From Candidatus Latescibacterota bacterium (GTDB lineage Bacteria > Krumholzibacteriota > Krumholzibacteriia > WVZY01): a DNA stretch of 64,000 nt. This document shows positions 48,083-56,522 of the stretch, piece by piece. The first letter of the stretch is position 1. Each line of letters opens with the position of its first letter. The notes under the pieces were generated by a model that saw only the letters and a program-made list of their open reading frames with translations, was not told where the DNA came from and did no database searches. The position numbers were made by a program, and so were the translations under genes. The DNA is taken from NCBI GenBank assembly GCA_011772205.1, contig WVZY01000032.1, positions 57,453 through 121,452 on the forward strand. The letters are read 5' to 3'.

Positions 48083-48319
48083 GCAAGTCCCCTTTCGGCC
48101 AGGCCGTCTTTGTCAAGCGCTGAACAGTCTCCGGCGAGCCTGCATCGACCCGGCTCCAAACCGTCGTAAGATATCAAAAATCAGCGGGTTTTCCTAATAC
48201 TATCCCGTATCCTGCGTTTCCGATATTGGAGGCGTTCAAGGAACGTGCCGTATGCTACGCTGAAACGCCCTCCTCAGCCGCAGTTGGCATCAATTCTGGG
48301 CTTGCAGAATTGGCCCGAT

Positions 48320-48325
48320 TATAAT
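48320..48325 (+). promoter_or_regulatory. Possible -10 box for the 48.4-kb operon
   Basis: TATAAT 51 bp before the small RHH-like gene, with no good -35 box (TGGGCT at 17 bp). A GA immediately precedes it. The surrounding 293 bases (48083-48375) hold no other recognised feature. Confidence 0.35.
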
Positions 48326-48375
48326 ACAATAGGAGTGTTATAGGATTCCTACAGGGCTACTCCAGGAGTCTTCGC

Positions 48376-48594
48376 ATGAAAAGCGACAAGGTAACGATTA
48401 AGATCCCGAGGCCGCTCTACACGAAAATCCAGCAGATTACCCGAGACTCCGGATTCAATTCGGTTACCGATTTTGTTGTCTACGTGCTGCGGGACATCAT
48501 AAGTGAGAAGGGAAGCGAAGAGCGAGAAGAATTTACACCGGATGAACTGCGAGCAATAAAGCAAAGGTTAAAAAACCTCGGTTACATCGATTGA
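48376..48594 (+). CDS. Ribbon-helix-helix-like small protein with LGY tail
   Basis: A 72-residue protein. The N-terminal part (VTIKIPRPLYTKIQQIT...VTDFVVYVLRDII) looks like a ribbon-helix-helix domain: a strand, two helices and the hydrophobic spacing of CopG/Arc-type regulators. The tail ELRAIKQRLKNLGYID carries the motif shared with the sulfate-kinase-like protein, the small protein at 58807 and PDE5. RHH proteins often bind DNA, yet the shared tail suggests protein contact. CAGGAG precedes the ATG. Confidence 0.7.
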   Translation: MKSDKVTIKIPRPLYTKIQQITRDSGFNSVTDFVVYVLRDIISEKGSEEREEFTPDELRAIKQRLKNLGYID

Positions 48595-48620
48595 TGATTC
48601 CGTCGAGGGATGCCGAGGCG

Positions 48621-48653
48621 GTTCCTGAACACTTGCTCGGTAAGGTGATTTGA
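48621..48653 (+). pseudogene. Remnant of a phosphodiesterase gene 3' end
   Basis: VPEHLLGKVI-stop at 48621-48653 parallels the end IPEAMIGKVI-stop of PDE1 (50287), and the 75 bp after both stops are also clearly homologous. It looks like the last codons and 3' flank of a lost or deleted paralogue. Confidence 0.6.
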
Positions 48654-48700
48654 CTCTGATGGAGGAAAAGTATTTGGAGCGCGTTTTATGAGTGTGTCTT

Positions 48701-48800
48701 GTGAGTGCGCCGTGACCGCCCCTCGGCTCATGGTCCTCGCGCGCGTCTAAAGTTATAGCGCGCTGCGGAAATCGCTTCGGGGCGGGCACGGCACACTCAC
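48701..48800 (-). repeat. 92-bp palindromic element, copy C
   Basis: About 100 bp in reverse orientation. Arms 48701-48722 and 48779-48800 pair with two mismatches. CGTGACC/GGGCACG here corresponds to CTTGATC/GATCAAG of other copies. Core TAAAGTTATAGCGCGC conserved. Confidence 0.85.
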
Positions 48801-48807
48801 TACGCTT

Positions 48808-48861
48808 TCTTGATGTACTAAGGCGCACTCTTCACGCATTCTTGATGCATAAAAGACAGGT
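48808..48861 (+). repeat. 32-bp degenerate tandem repeat before PDE1
   Basis: TTCTTGATG recurs at 48808 and 48840, period 32 bp, in a diverged unit like the ones at 50435-50520 after PDE1. Confidence 0.5.
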
Positions 48862-48907
48862 TCATCAGCAGCGAATCTTCGCTCGATCAACATTAAAGGA
48901 ATTCATC

Positions 48908-50287
48908 ATGCCAGACAAACTCGTCATTATCGGTCTCGACTGTGTGACACCGCAGCTCTACTACGGCCCGTGGTTGGATGAGATGCCGCATACGAAACGC
49001 CTCATCGAGGGCGGCATCCGCTCTAATCTTGTTTCCACAATTCCCCCCATTACCGTGCCTGCGTGGACATCCATGATGACGTCGCAAGATCCCGGAATGC
49101 TCGGCCTGTACGGATTCCGCAACCGAACGAGCTATGAGTACGAAGCGCTCGCCGTATCCAACGCAAACCAGGTCCGCGCAAAAACCGTGTGGAATCACCT
49201 ATCGAGGAACCGGTTAAAGTCGATTATTCTCGGCGTGCCTCAAACCTATCCCCCCAAACCGTTGAACGGCGTTCTCGTCTCGAGCTTTCTCACACCGGAT
49301 AAAACCGTGACCTATACGCACCCCCCCGAATTGGCGGACACGCTGGACGCGGTTGCCGATGGCGACTACATCATCGATGTCAAAGATTTCCGGACGAATG
49401 AAAAAGATCGATTGCTCGAGCAGATTTACATCATGACCGAGCGGCGCTTCAAGGTGTTCCGCCATCTCCTCGGTACGATTGAATGGGACTTTGCCATGAT
49501 GGTCGAAATGGGTCCCGACAGGATCCACCACGGTTTCTGGCGGTTTTGCGATCCCAGCCACCGGTTATTCGAGCCGGACAGTCCTTACGTCGATGTGCTC
49601 CGCAAGTACTATCTCTATATGGACAAAGAGATCGGTAGAACGCTCGATGTTCTCCCAAGCGATGCTTCGGTGATTATCGTGTCCGACCACGGGGCTAAAG
49701 GGACGAAAGGCGGTATCTGCATCAACGAGTTCTTGATTCAAGAAGGACTGCTCACGTTGAAATCCTATCCAAACGAAATCACCAGGCTATCCGCCGATAT
49801 GATCGATTGGAAGAAAACTTCCGTCTGGGGAGAGGGCGGGTATTATGCGCGGATCTTTCTCAATGTGAGAGGCCGCGAACCCGAAGGCGTCATCCCGCCC
49901 GACCAGTACGACACCTTTCGCGGTGAATTGAGAGCGAAGCTCGAAGCCCTCGTCGATGAAAACGGCGAAAACATCGGCACCAAGGCGTACTACCCGGAAG
50001 ATATCTATAATGAATGCAAAAATATTCCGCCGGATTTGATCGCTTACCTGGGCGATCTCAATTGGAGGAGCGCCGGAACGGTCGGCCACCGGACCATCCG
50101 GATCTTCGAGAACGATACGGGCCCGGACGATGCGAACCACGCTCAAGAAGGCGTGTTCGTCTGGTACAACCGCGGCAAGGAACCGAAGCAGCCGGTGGAT
50201 AACGTATCGATATACGACGTGGCCCCCTCGATCCTCGATTTTTATGGGATCGACATTCCGGAAGCCATGATCGGTAAGGTGATTTAA
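48908..50287 (+). CDS. Alkaline-phosphatase-superfamily phosphodiesterase (PDE1)
   Basis: A 459-residue member of the type I phosphodiesterase/nucleotide pyrophosphatase group. LVIIGLDCV gives metal ligand Asp11, PITVPAWTSM the candidate nucleophile Thr54, VEMGPDRIHHGFW and IVSDHGAKG the metal-binding Asp/His residues. No TM or signal is seen, so it is cytoplasmic. It may cleave a nucleotide or phosphodiester. Start ATG 48908 is chosen for the AAGGA site; the longer frame from 48842 adds 22 residues. It lies upstream of the CysC-like gene, with the dispersed element and 32-bp repeats on both sides. Confidence 0.8.
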   Translation: MPDKLVIIGLDCVTPQLYYGPWLDEMPHTKRLIEGGIRSNLVSTIPPITVPAWTSMMTSQDPGMLGLYGFRNRTSYEYEALAVSNANQVRAKTVWNHLSRNRLKSIILGVPQTYPPKPLNGVLVSSFLTPDKTVTYTHPPELADTLDAVADGDYIIDVKDFRTNEKDRLLEQIYIMTERRFKVFRHLLGTIEWDFAMMVEMGPDRIHHGFWRFCDPSHRLFEPDSPYVDVLRKYYLYMDKEIGRTLDVLPSDASVIIVSDHGAKGTKGGICINEFLIQEGLLTLKSYPNEITRLSADMIDWKKTSVWGEGGYYARIFLNVRGREPEGVIPPDQYDTFRGELRAKLEALVDENGENIGTKAYYPEDIYNECKNIPPDLIAYLGDLNWRSAGTVGHRTIRIFENDTGPDDANHAQEGVFVWYNRGKEPKQPVDNVSIYDVAPSILDFYGIDIPEAMIGKVI

Positions 50288-50336
50288 CTTTTGTGGAAAA
50301 GAAGTGTAGGGGGTGTTTTGTGCGTGTGCCTTGTGA

Positions 50337-50430
50337 GTGTGCCTTGATCGCCGCGAGGCGATTTCCGCAGCGCGCTATAACTTTAGACGCGCGCGAGGAC
50401 CATGAGCCGAGGGGCGATCAAGGTGCACGC
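50337..50430 (+). repeat. 92-bp palindromic element, copy D
   Basis: A copy in forward orientation, opposite to copy C in an otherwise homologous setting 1.6 kb upstream. Arms TGCCTTGATCGCC and GGCGATCAAGGTGCA; core CGCGCTATAACTTTAGACG identical to copy A. Confidence 0.9.
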
Positions 50431-50434
50431 AATA

Positions 50435-50520
50435 CACATTCTTGATGGATCAAGGCACGACCTAAGCCCACTTTTGATGCATCACGGCACGACCAAAGCG
50501 CACTTCTTACCCATCCACCC
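50435..50520 (+). repeat. 32-bp tandem repeat before cysC-like gene
   Basis: TTGATGgATCAaGGCACGACC and TTGATGcATCAcGGCACGACC are 32 bp apart, with a third degenerate unit. Related units lie before PDE1. Confidence 0.65.
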
Positions 50521-50541
50521 TAGCAGCACGAAGGAGACAGC

Positions 50542-51144
50542 ATGAGAGGCTTCACACTGTGGTTTACGGGGCTTCCCTGCTCCGGCAAGAGCACGCTGGC
50601 CGAGGCGATTTACGAGACCCTCCTCGAACGCGGCATGAAAGTGGAGATGCTCGACGGGGACGAAGTCAGAAAAAACCTCTCCAAGGGATTGGGGTACTCC
50701 AAGGAGGATAGGGACACGAACATCCGACGCATCGGTTGGGTGTGCAAGATCCTCACGAGAAACGATGTCATTGCGATCGGCGCCGCCATCTCGCCTTACA
50801 GCGCGATCCGGGAGGAAAACCGGAAGGCCATCGGGCGGTTCGTGGAAGTCTATGTTACAGCACCGATTGAAGTTCTCATGGAGCGGGACGTCAAGGGATT
50901 GTATAAAAAGGCCCTTGCAGGAGAGATCGAGAACTTTACCGGTGTGAACGATCCGTACGAAGCTCCGGAAAATCCCGAAGTCCTCTGCGAAACGGACAAG
51001 GAATCCATTGACGAATCCGTGCAAAAAATCCTGCGCACACTCGAGCTCATGGGTTATATTCCTAAAATCGAGGCGGAAGTCGACTACTCCGCGGAAGAAG
51101 AAGAGAAGATCAAGTCCAGGTTGAAAGACCTTGGCTATATCTAA
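50542..51144 (+). CDS. Adenylyl-sulfate-kinase-like protein with LGY tail
   Basis: A 200-residue CysC-family P-loop kinase: GLPCSGKST (10-18), DGDEVRKNLSKGLGYSKEDRD and the conserved GEIENFTGVNDPYEAP region all support phosphorylation of adenylyl sulfate to PAPS. The core ends about residue 175; a 25-residue extension ends KIKSRLKDLGYI, the tail shared across the cluster. No CysD/CysN or sulfotransferase is in the window, so the true substrate may differ. GAAGGAG precedes the start. Confidence 0.8.
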   Translation: MRGFTLWFTGLPCSGKSTLAEAIYETLLERGMKVEMLDGDEVRKNLSKGLGYSKEDRDTNIRRIGWVCKILTRNDVIAIGAAISPYSAIREENRKAIGRFVEVYVTAPIEVLMERDVKGLYKKALAGEIENFTGVNDPYEAPENPEVLCETDKESIDESVQKILRTLELMGYIPKIEAEVDYSAEEEEKIKSRLKDLGYI

Positions 51145-51240
51145 AGCGCTAGTAGCGAGACTTCATCCACCAACGAAGATCACGGAGCATGCCATAATCG
51201 CTGCGAGGCGGCAGAGACGTTCTCGCCGACCATTGGTGGG

Positions 51241-51332
51241 CCGGCCTCGATCGCCCCTCGGATCATGATCCTCGCGCGCGTCTAAAGTGATGGCGCGCTG
51301 CGGAAATCGTCTCGGGGCGATCGAGGCAGACC
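51241..51332 (-). repeat. 92-bp palindromic element, copy E
   Basis: Reverse orientation. Perfect 13-bp arms CCTCGATCGCCCC (51245-51257) and 51314-51326. The core is slightly diverged (AAAGTGATGGCGCGC). Lies between the CysC-like gene and hydB-like gene. Confidence 0.85.
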
Positions 51333-51364
51333 TGATATTTACCTCGGCACATTGACGAAGCGCG

Positions 51365-52408
51365 ATGATATACAAGGTCATCACAAAGGCTGAATTCAAG
51401 AAATTTGTCAGCAGCCTGATCAGGGATAACCAAACCATAGGCCCCAAGCAAGTCGACACCGACAAAGACGGAAGGCCCATCTACCATTTCGTCGAGGTCC
51501 ATTCCTACGACGAAATGGATCTCGATTACACCATTACCTACTATTCCGTTAAACGCTTTTTCCTTCCATTTCGCGAGGAACTATCCCGATTCGAGTTCGA
51601 GGAATACGACTGGCGGCAAAAAATCGAATACCGCGTGCACCCGCGGGTCATCATCGGAGTGCGACCCTGTGACATCAACGGCCTGGCGATTCTGGATAGG
51701 ATCTTTATCGAAGGGGCTTATCCTTCTCCATATTATATTGCACGGTGCAGGAACACGTTCATCGCCGGGATGGACCACGAGCCATTAGAGGACTGCTTCT
51801 GCGAGTCATTGGACCAGCACGCCGTCCGCGATGTATTCAATCTGTTCCGCTCGGATATCGGGAATAAATACTATCTCACCATCAATTCTTCCAAGGCCTT
51901 CAGTTTTCTCAAGAATTTCAACATCAGCGATCCCAGCAAGCTCGATGATCAGAAATACATCGAAAGAAGAAAGCACATCAAGAAAAGCTTCAAAACGCGC
52001 GTAGAAGTGTCGGGCTTGCCGAGCTTCCTGGACATCGAGTTCAAATCCCCGATATGGGACAAGTGGGGAGACAAGTGCCTGAACTGCGGTACCTGCGCGA
52101 TGGTCTGTGCCACCTGCTGCTGTCACGGTGTCGAAGAAACCATTGACGTCGGTCTCAAATGCTCGCACAAGGAGCGCTCCCTCTATTCGTGCAGTATCGT
52201 TGATTTTGCCGAAGTGGCCGGAGGGCACAACTTCAGGCCGGGAAGAAGCGACAGGCTCAAGTACCGGTTTTATCACCAATACCGGGGATTTGCGGAAAAC
52301 GCGGATCAGCCGATTTGTGTGGGCTGCAGCCGCTGCGGAAGGGCCTGCCCGGCCGGCATCACACCCGAAGATGTGATCAACGATCTCGGACTGGAGACCG
52401 GAGAATGA
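51365..52408 (+). CDS. 4Fe-4S protein, sulfhydrogenase beta/AsrA-like (HydB)
   Basis: A 347-residue iron-sulfur protein like the beta subunit of group 3b NiFe sulfhydrogenases and AsrA of anaerobic sulfite reductase. Two cluster sites are seen: C238/C241/C244/C248 ([15 protein letters not shown], followed by further Cys) and C318/C321/C324/C328 ([14 protein letters not shown]). It transfers electrons from or to the flavin subunit. Length is about normal. The next gene is the chimera, so no intact partner remains in the window. Confidence 0.8.
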   Translation: MIYKVITKAEFKKFVSSLIRDNQTIGPKQVDTDKDGRPIYHFVEVHSYDEMDLDYTITYYSVKRFFLPFREELSRFEFEEYDWRQKIEYRVHPRVIIGVRPCDINGLAILDRIFIEGAYPSPYYIARCRNTFIAGMDHEPLEDCFCESLDQHAVRDVFNLFRSDIGNKYYLTINSSKAFSFLKNFNISDPSKLDDQKYIERRKHIKKSFKTRVEVSGLPSFLDIEFKSPIWDKWGDKCLNCGTCAMVCATCCCHGVEETIDVGLKCSHKERSLYSCSIVDFAEVAGGHNFRPGRSDRLKYRFYHQYRGFAENADQPICVGCSRCGRACPAGITPEDVINDLGLETGE

Positions 52409-52974
52409 ACTCGAAGTTCGGAATCCCCAAACTGGACATCAATCAGGAGCCATTCATGACCCGGCCTCCTCAATACAACCACAAGACGATCGTCATGCAG
52501 ACGGACAAGGTCTATAAATGCGAAATCATCAATATCGTCGAGCTGACTCCTTTGGAAAAACTTTTTCACATCAAAATATTGGATCCCGTGGAAAAAGAGA
52601 GCTTCTTTTTCAGGCCCGGTCAGTTCGTGATGCTCGAGGTGCCGGGTTTCGGTGAGTTCCCCATTTCCATTTCGAGCTCTGCCGGCAACAAAGAATTCAT
52701 CGAGCTGTGCATCAGGAAAGCAGGACGCGGCATCGGGGCGGTGGAGGTGCCGCGCGGCATTCTCTATCACGATTTCAAGATCGACAAAAAGGGCAAGATT
52801 CTAAAAGCAAACTGCATCATCCCCACGACACAGAACAATGCAAACATCCATTACGACCTAAAGGAGCTCATCGAGCAGCAGGTGAAGCGCAAGAAAAGCG
52901 ATAAGGACATCATTCGACTCAGCGAGATGCTCGTGCGGGCATACGATCCGTGTATCTCCTGTTCCGTGCATTGA
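52405..52974 (+). pseudogene. Chimeric HydG-HydA remnant of sulfhydrogenase
   Basis: A 189-residue open frame overlapping hydB by ATGA. Residues 1-107 are the FAD-binding N-terminus of the gamma subunit/AsrB type ([22 protein letters not shown] in part). Residues ~111-189 are instead the C-terminus of the NiFe large subunit ([18 protein letters not shown]-like [14 protein letters not shown], and the final DPCISC at 181-186, the Ni-binding motif). The join near [11 protein letters not shown] keeps the frame. The rest of hydG, hydD and most of hydA are missing. It is either a deletion scar or an assembly collapse; I call it non-functional. Confidence 0.8.
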
Positions 52975-52997
52975 TTCACCGGCGGAAAGGCAGCACA

Positions 52998-54314
52998 ATG
53001 CCCATAAAATTGTTCAATCGAAAGCAGCATAAGACCTGCGTCATCGGTCTCGACGGCGTCCCGCATTCGCTCATCACGAAGCTTGCCGCCGACGGCGTGA
53101 TGCCGAGGATACAGGCGCTTTTTTGCACCGGCCGGGTGGCACCCATGCGCGTCACGCTTCCCGAAATATCCTCCGTAAGCTGGTCCTCGTTCATGACCGG
53201 CAAGAATCCGGGCGAGCACGGGATCTTCGGGTTCACCGACATTGCCGAAGACGGCCGCAAGCTCCGCTTCCCTTCTTTCAAGGATCTCAAAGCGGACACC
53301 ATGTGGGACCTTTTGGGAAAAAGGGGATACAAAAGCGTGGTGATCAACCAGCCTTCCACGTATCCTGCGCGCCCCATACCCGGCGCGTTGGTCTCCGGAT
53401 TCGTAGCGATCGAGCTCGAGCGCTCCGTGAGTCCGCCCCAGTATGTGACGCCGCTCAAAAAATTGGGGTATGAGATCGACGTGGATACCGAATCCTGCAA
53501 GGAGTCTCCCGATAAGCTGTTCACATCGCTGAATGCGCTGATCGAGTCGAGACGGAGGGCGTTGGATTTCTTTTGGAAAGAGATCGATTGGAATCTGATG
53601 GAAGTGGTCGTCACGGGAACGGACAGACTTCATCATTTCGTGTGGGATGCCGGTGAGAATGCCAATCATTCTCATCATATCGATTTCCTCGATTATTACA
53701 GACGCGTGGACGGATTTGTCGGCGATGTGGTCGACAAGTTTCATTCGGAGAATCCGGATGGAGACGTGTTCATTTTGTCCGATCACGGTTTCTGCCGCTC
53801 GGATTTCGAGGTATACATCAACACGATGCTCGAAAAGGAAGGCTTCCTCCGAATGGCGACTCCGGATGCCCGCGAGCTGGACGCCGTTACGGAAGACACC
53901 AGAGCGTTCGCCATGGATCCGGCACGGATCTACATCCGGCGCCGCGGTCGCTTTCCCGGAGGACGCGTGGATGATGGGGACGTCGCCCCGATCAAGCGGG
54001 ACCTCAGCGCGTCGTTCGAAGCGCTCGAATATAACGGCAAGCGAGTCGTGCAGCGCGTGTTCGACGCCGAGGAAGTCTACTCCGGTCCCTATGTCGGGAA
54101 CGGTCCGGATCTCCTCGTCGTCCCCGTGAACGGCTTCGATTTGAAAGGCAAGTTCGGCTTCAAGGAGATCTTCGGCGAGCGCAGGCTCCAGGGTATGCAC
54201 ACATGGGACGATGCGTTCTTCTTTTCGCTCCGCGGCGCCCCGATCGAACCCGACCGGGAAATCCATATCCTGGAAGCCTCCCAATATATAATGAGGAGCC
54301 TCGATGCGAAGTAG
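52998..54314 (+). CDS. Alkaline-phosphatase-superfamily phosphodiesterase (PDE2)
   Basis: A 438-residue phosphodiesterase-family protein with TCVIGLDGVP (Asp19), SSVSWSSFMTGKNPGEHGIFGF, VVTGTDRLHHFVWD and ILSDHGF motifs for metal binding and the Ser nucleophile near 60. No signal peptide. Ends IMRSLDAK-stop. AAAGG precedes ATG 52998; the longer frame from 52950 is unsupported. Its last codons reappear in a 70-bp-period duplicate just downstream. Confidence 0.8.
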   Translation: MPIKLFNRKQHKTCVIGLDGVPHSLITKLAADGVMPRIQALFCTGRVAPMRVTLPEISSVSWSSFMTGKNPGEHGIFGFTDIAEDGRKLRFPSFKDLKADTMWDLLGKRGYKSVVINQPSTYPARPIPGALVSGFVAIELERSVSPPQYVTPLKKLGYEIDVDTESCKESPDKLFTSLNALIESRRRALDFFWKEIDWNLMEVVVTGTDRLHHFVWDAGENANHSHHIDFLDYYRRVDGFVGDVVDKFHSENPDGDVFILSDHGFCRSDFEVYINTMLEKEGFLRMATPDARELDAVTEDTRAFAMDPARIYIRRRGRFPGGRVDDGDVAPIKRDLSASFEALEYNGKRVVQRVFDAEEVYSGPYVGNGPDLLVVPVNGFDLKGKFGFKEIFGERRLQGMHTWDDAFFFSLRGAPIEPDREIHILEASQYIMRSLDAK

Positions 54315-54390
54315 GCGTCCTATTCCAAGGCAACCCAGTGCGTCGTTTGCTTCAGATATAATGAGGAATTTGAATGTGTAACAAGCTTCA
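54281..54390 (+). repeat. 70-bp-period duplication of the PDE2 3' end
   Basis: TATAATGAGGA occurs at 54286 and again 70 bp later at about 54356; the copies read IMRSLDAK-stop and IMRNLNV-stop. Flanking bases are also similar. Confidence 0.65.
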
Positions 54391-54404
54391 TATCCTGCGG
54401 GTTG

Positions 54405-56522
54405 ATGATGCGTCTTAAGCTCATCGCACTCGGTGCGGCCGCCGTCCTCGCCGCATACACCTCCGAGGCCTGTGCGTATATCGGCCCAGGCGCGGGTTTT
54501 GCGCTCCTCTCTTCTTTTCTAGCCGTTATTGTCGCTTTCTTCACGGCGTTTCTCGCCCTCGCCACGTTTCCCATCCGGAAGCTCGTCCGCTTGCGGAGGC
54601 GCCTGAAACGCCACGCAAAAGCGCGCGTGGACAAGGTGGTCATTCTCGGTCTGGACGGTCTCGATCCCGAGATCTGCGAGACGCTCATGGACTCGGGCGA
54701 TCTGCCGACCTTTTCCGAGCTGAAAGCGTCCGGAACCTACCGGCGGCTTGCGACATCGACGCCGGCCATGTCTCCGGTGGCGTGGTCGACGTTTGCCACG
54801 GGCGTGGATGCATCGCGCCACGGGATCTTCGACTTTCTAGCGAGGGATCCGAGAACCTACCTCCCCGTTCTGTCATCTAGCCTGATAACGGGCGGCGGGC
54901 GCTGGCTCCGGCTCGGGCCGTTCCGCATACCGATCCGAAGCGGGGGCGTCCGGCTCCTGAGAAAGAGCCGGTCGTTCTGGAAAGTGCTGAGTGACTACGG
55001 CGTGTTCTGCAGCGTGCTCCGCGTGCCGATTACGTTTCCTCCGGAGAAATTGAACGGCGTGATGCTCGCCGGCATGTGTGCCCCCGATCTGCGCGGTACA
55101 ATGGGATCGTTTACGTATTACACGTCCTCCGATGCGGATAAGAAGACGGGCGGCACAGTGGTCAAGCTCCGATCGAGCGGCGGCTCCCGCGGGGAACGCT
55201 TCGACACGGCGCTCGAAGGTCCAAAGAGTCCATTTGCCAAGGGCGGCTCCGGCGGGTCCGATGCAGGCGGGGATGACACACTGAAGATTCCCATGACGAT
55301 CACCGTTCGAAAAGATCGGCGCGGTGCCGAGATCAGCGTAAGCGGGGAGAAGTTTTTTCTTCGTGAACACGAGTACTCGCCGTGGGTGCGCCTGACGTTC
55401 AAAGCGGCGACCGGCGTCAAGCTTCACGGAATTGCGAAGTTCTATATTACCCAACTCGACGGTGATTTCGGATTGTACGTAACGCCCATCAATATCGATC
55501 CCGAGAAACCGGCCATGCCGCTATCGTATCCATCCTTTTACTCGGTGTATCTGTCGAAACTCATCGGTCCTTATGCGACCCTCGGCCTGGCCGAGGACAC
55601 CTGGGCGGTCGAAGAGGGCGTGCTCGATGAAGCGGCGTTCCTCGAGCAGGCGTACGGTTTTCACGAGGAGCGGAGGGCGATGTGGTTCGAGACGTTGAAA
55701 AAGCAGCGAAAAGGCCTCGTCGCGTGCGTCTTCGATTTGAGCGACCGGCTGCAGCATCTCTTTTTCCGCTATTTGGTCGACGACCACAGCGCCAACGTGG
55801 GAAAGGACACGTTACAACACCGGGACGCTCTGTACGACATGTACCGCGAAATGGACCGGCTCGTCGCAGACACGTTGCGTCACATCGACGACCGCACGGC
55901 CCTCATTATAATATCCGATCACGGATTCAAACCGTTCCGGAAAGGGATCAACCTGAACACATGGCTCCAGGACGACGGGTACTTGCATTTCAAGGAAGGC
56001 GTCGAGCCCGGCGAGTACCTGGAAGGAGTCGACTGGACCAAGACGACAGCGTATGCCGTCGGCCTCGGCGGTATTTATATCAACCGAAAAGGCCGCGAGC
56101 GGAGCGGCATCGTCGAGTCCTCTGATTTTGACGCATTGAAACAAGCCATTAAAGACGGGCTTCTCGCGATCGATGACGGCGGCGTCCAGGCGGTCAACCG
56201 CATTTTCGATGTGGAAAAGGATTTCTCGGGCCCTTACCGAAACGAGGGACCGGACCTCATCGTCGGCTTCAAAGAAGGCTACCGGGTGTCGTGGGACTGC
56301 GCGAAAGGCATCGTGACAAAAGATATCATCGAAGACAACGAGAAGAGCTGGAGCGGCGATCACTGCATGGACCCGGCGTCCGTACCCGGAATCCTTTTCT
56401 CCAATATGAATATAATTGAGGAGTCACCGGGACTCGTGGATATCGGTCCCTCGGTGCTCGATCTGTTTGGCGTTCCGGTGCCGCGTTATATGGTCGGCAA
56501 GAGCCTTATGGGGCAGCCATGA
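54405..56522 (+). CDS. Membrane phosphodiesterase-family protein (PDE3)
   Basis: A 705-residue protein. N-terminal signal or TM (LIALGAAAVLAAYTSEA) leads into the AYIGPGAG motif, then a second TM (LLSSFLAVIVAFFTAFLAL) and a basic stretch. The catalytic domain has VVILGLDGLDPE, TPAMSPVAWSTFATG and IIISDHGFKPF, with DHC near the end. Inserts include a Gly-Ser-rich loop at about 245-290. The AYxxPGxG motif is seen in bacterial envelope proteins from memory. Faces the periplasm or cytoplasm is unclear. It overlaps the PDE4 start by ATGA, implying coupled translation. Confidence 0.8.
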   Translation: MMRLKLIALGAAAVLAAYTSEACAYIGPGAGFALLSSFLAVIVAFFTAFLALATFPIRKLVRLRRRLKRHAKARVDKVVILGLDGLDPEICETLMDSGDLPTFSELKASGTYRRLATSTPAMSPVAWSTFATGVDASRHGIFDFLARDPRTYLPVLSSSLITGGGRWLRLGPFRIPIRSGGVRLLRKSRSFWKVLSDYGVFCSVLRVPITFPPEKLNGVMLAGMCAPDLRGTMGSFTYYTSSDADKKTGGTVVKLRSSGGSRGERFDTALEGPKSPFAKGGSGGSDAGGDDTLKIPMTITVRKDRRGAEISVSGEKFFLREHEYSPWVRLTFKAATGVKLHGIAKFYITQLDGDFGLYVTPINIDPEKPAMPLSYPSFYSVYLSKLIGPYATLGLAEDTWAVEEGVLDEAAFLEQAYGFHEERRAMWFETLKKQRKGLVACVFDLSDRLQHLFFRYLVDDHSANVGKDTLQHRDALYDMYREMDRLVADTLRHIDDRTALIIISDHGFKPFRKGINLNTWLQDDGYLHFKEGVEPGEYLEGVDWTKTTAYAVGLGGIYINRKGRERSGIVESSDFDALKQAIKDGLLAIDDGGVQAVNRIFDVEKDFSGPYRNEGPDLIVGFKEGYRVSWDCAKGIVTKDIIEDNEKSWSGDHCMDPASVPGILFSNMNIIEESPGLVDIGPSVLDLFGVPVPRYMVGKSLMGQP

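Noticed and set aside
48568..48828. Open frames coding 'RAITLDARED' peptides at several places
   Set aside because: They are translations of the 92-bp element in the same frame at each copy, without ribosome sites.
52851..54284. Long minus-strand open frame opposite PDE2, and similar ones opposite pheT and dnaK
   Set aside because: They mirror strongly biased codons of well-supported genes and have no recognisable protein content.
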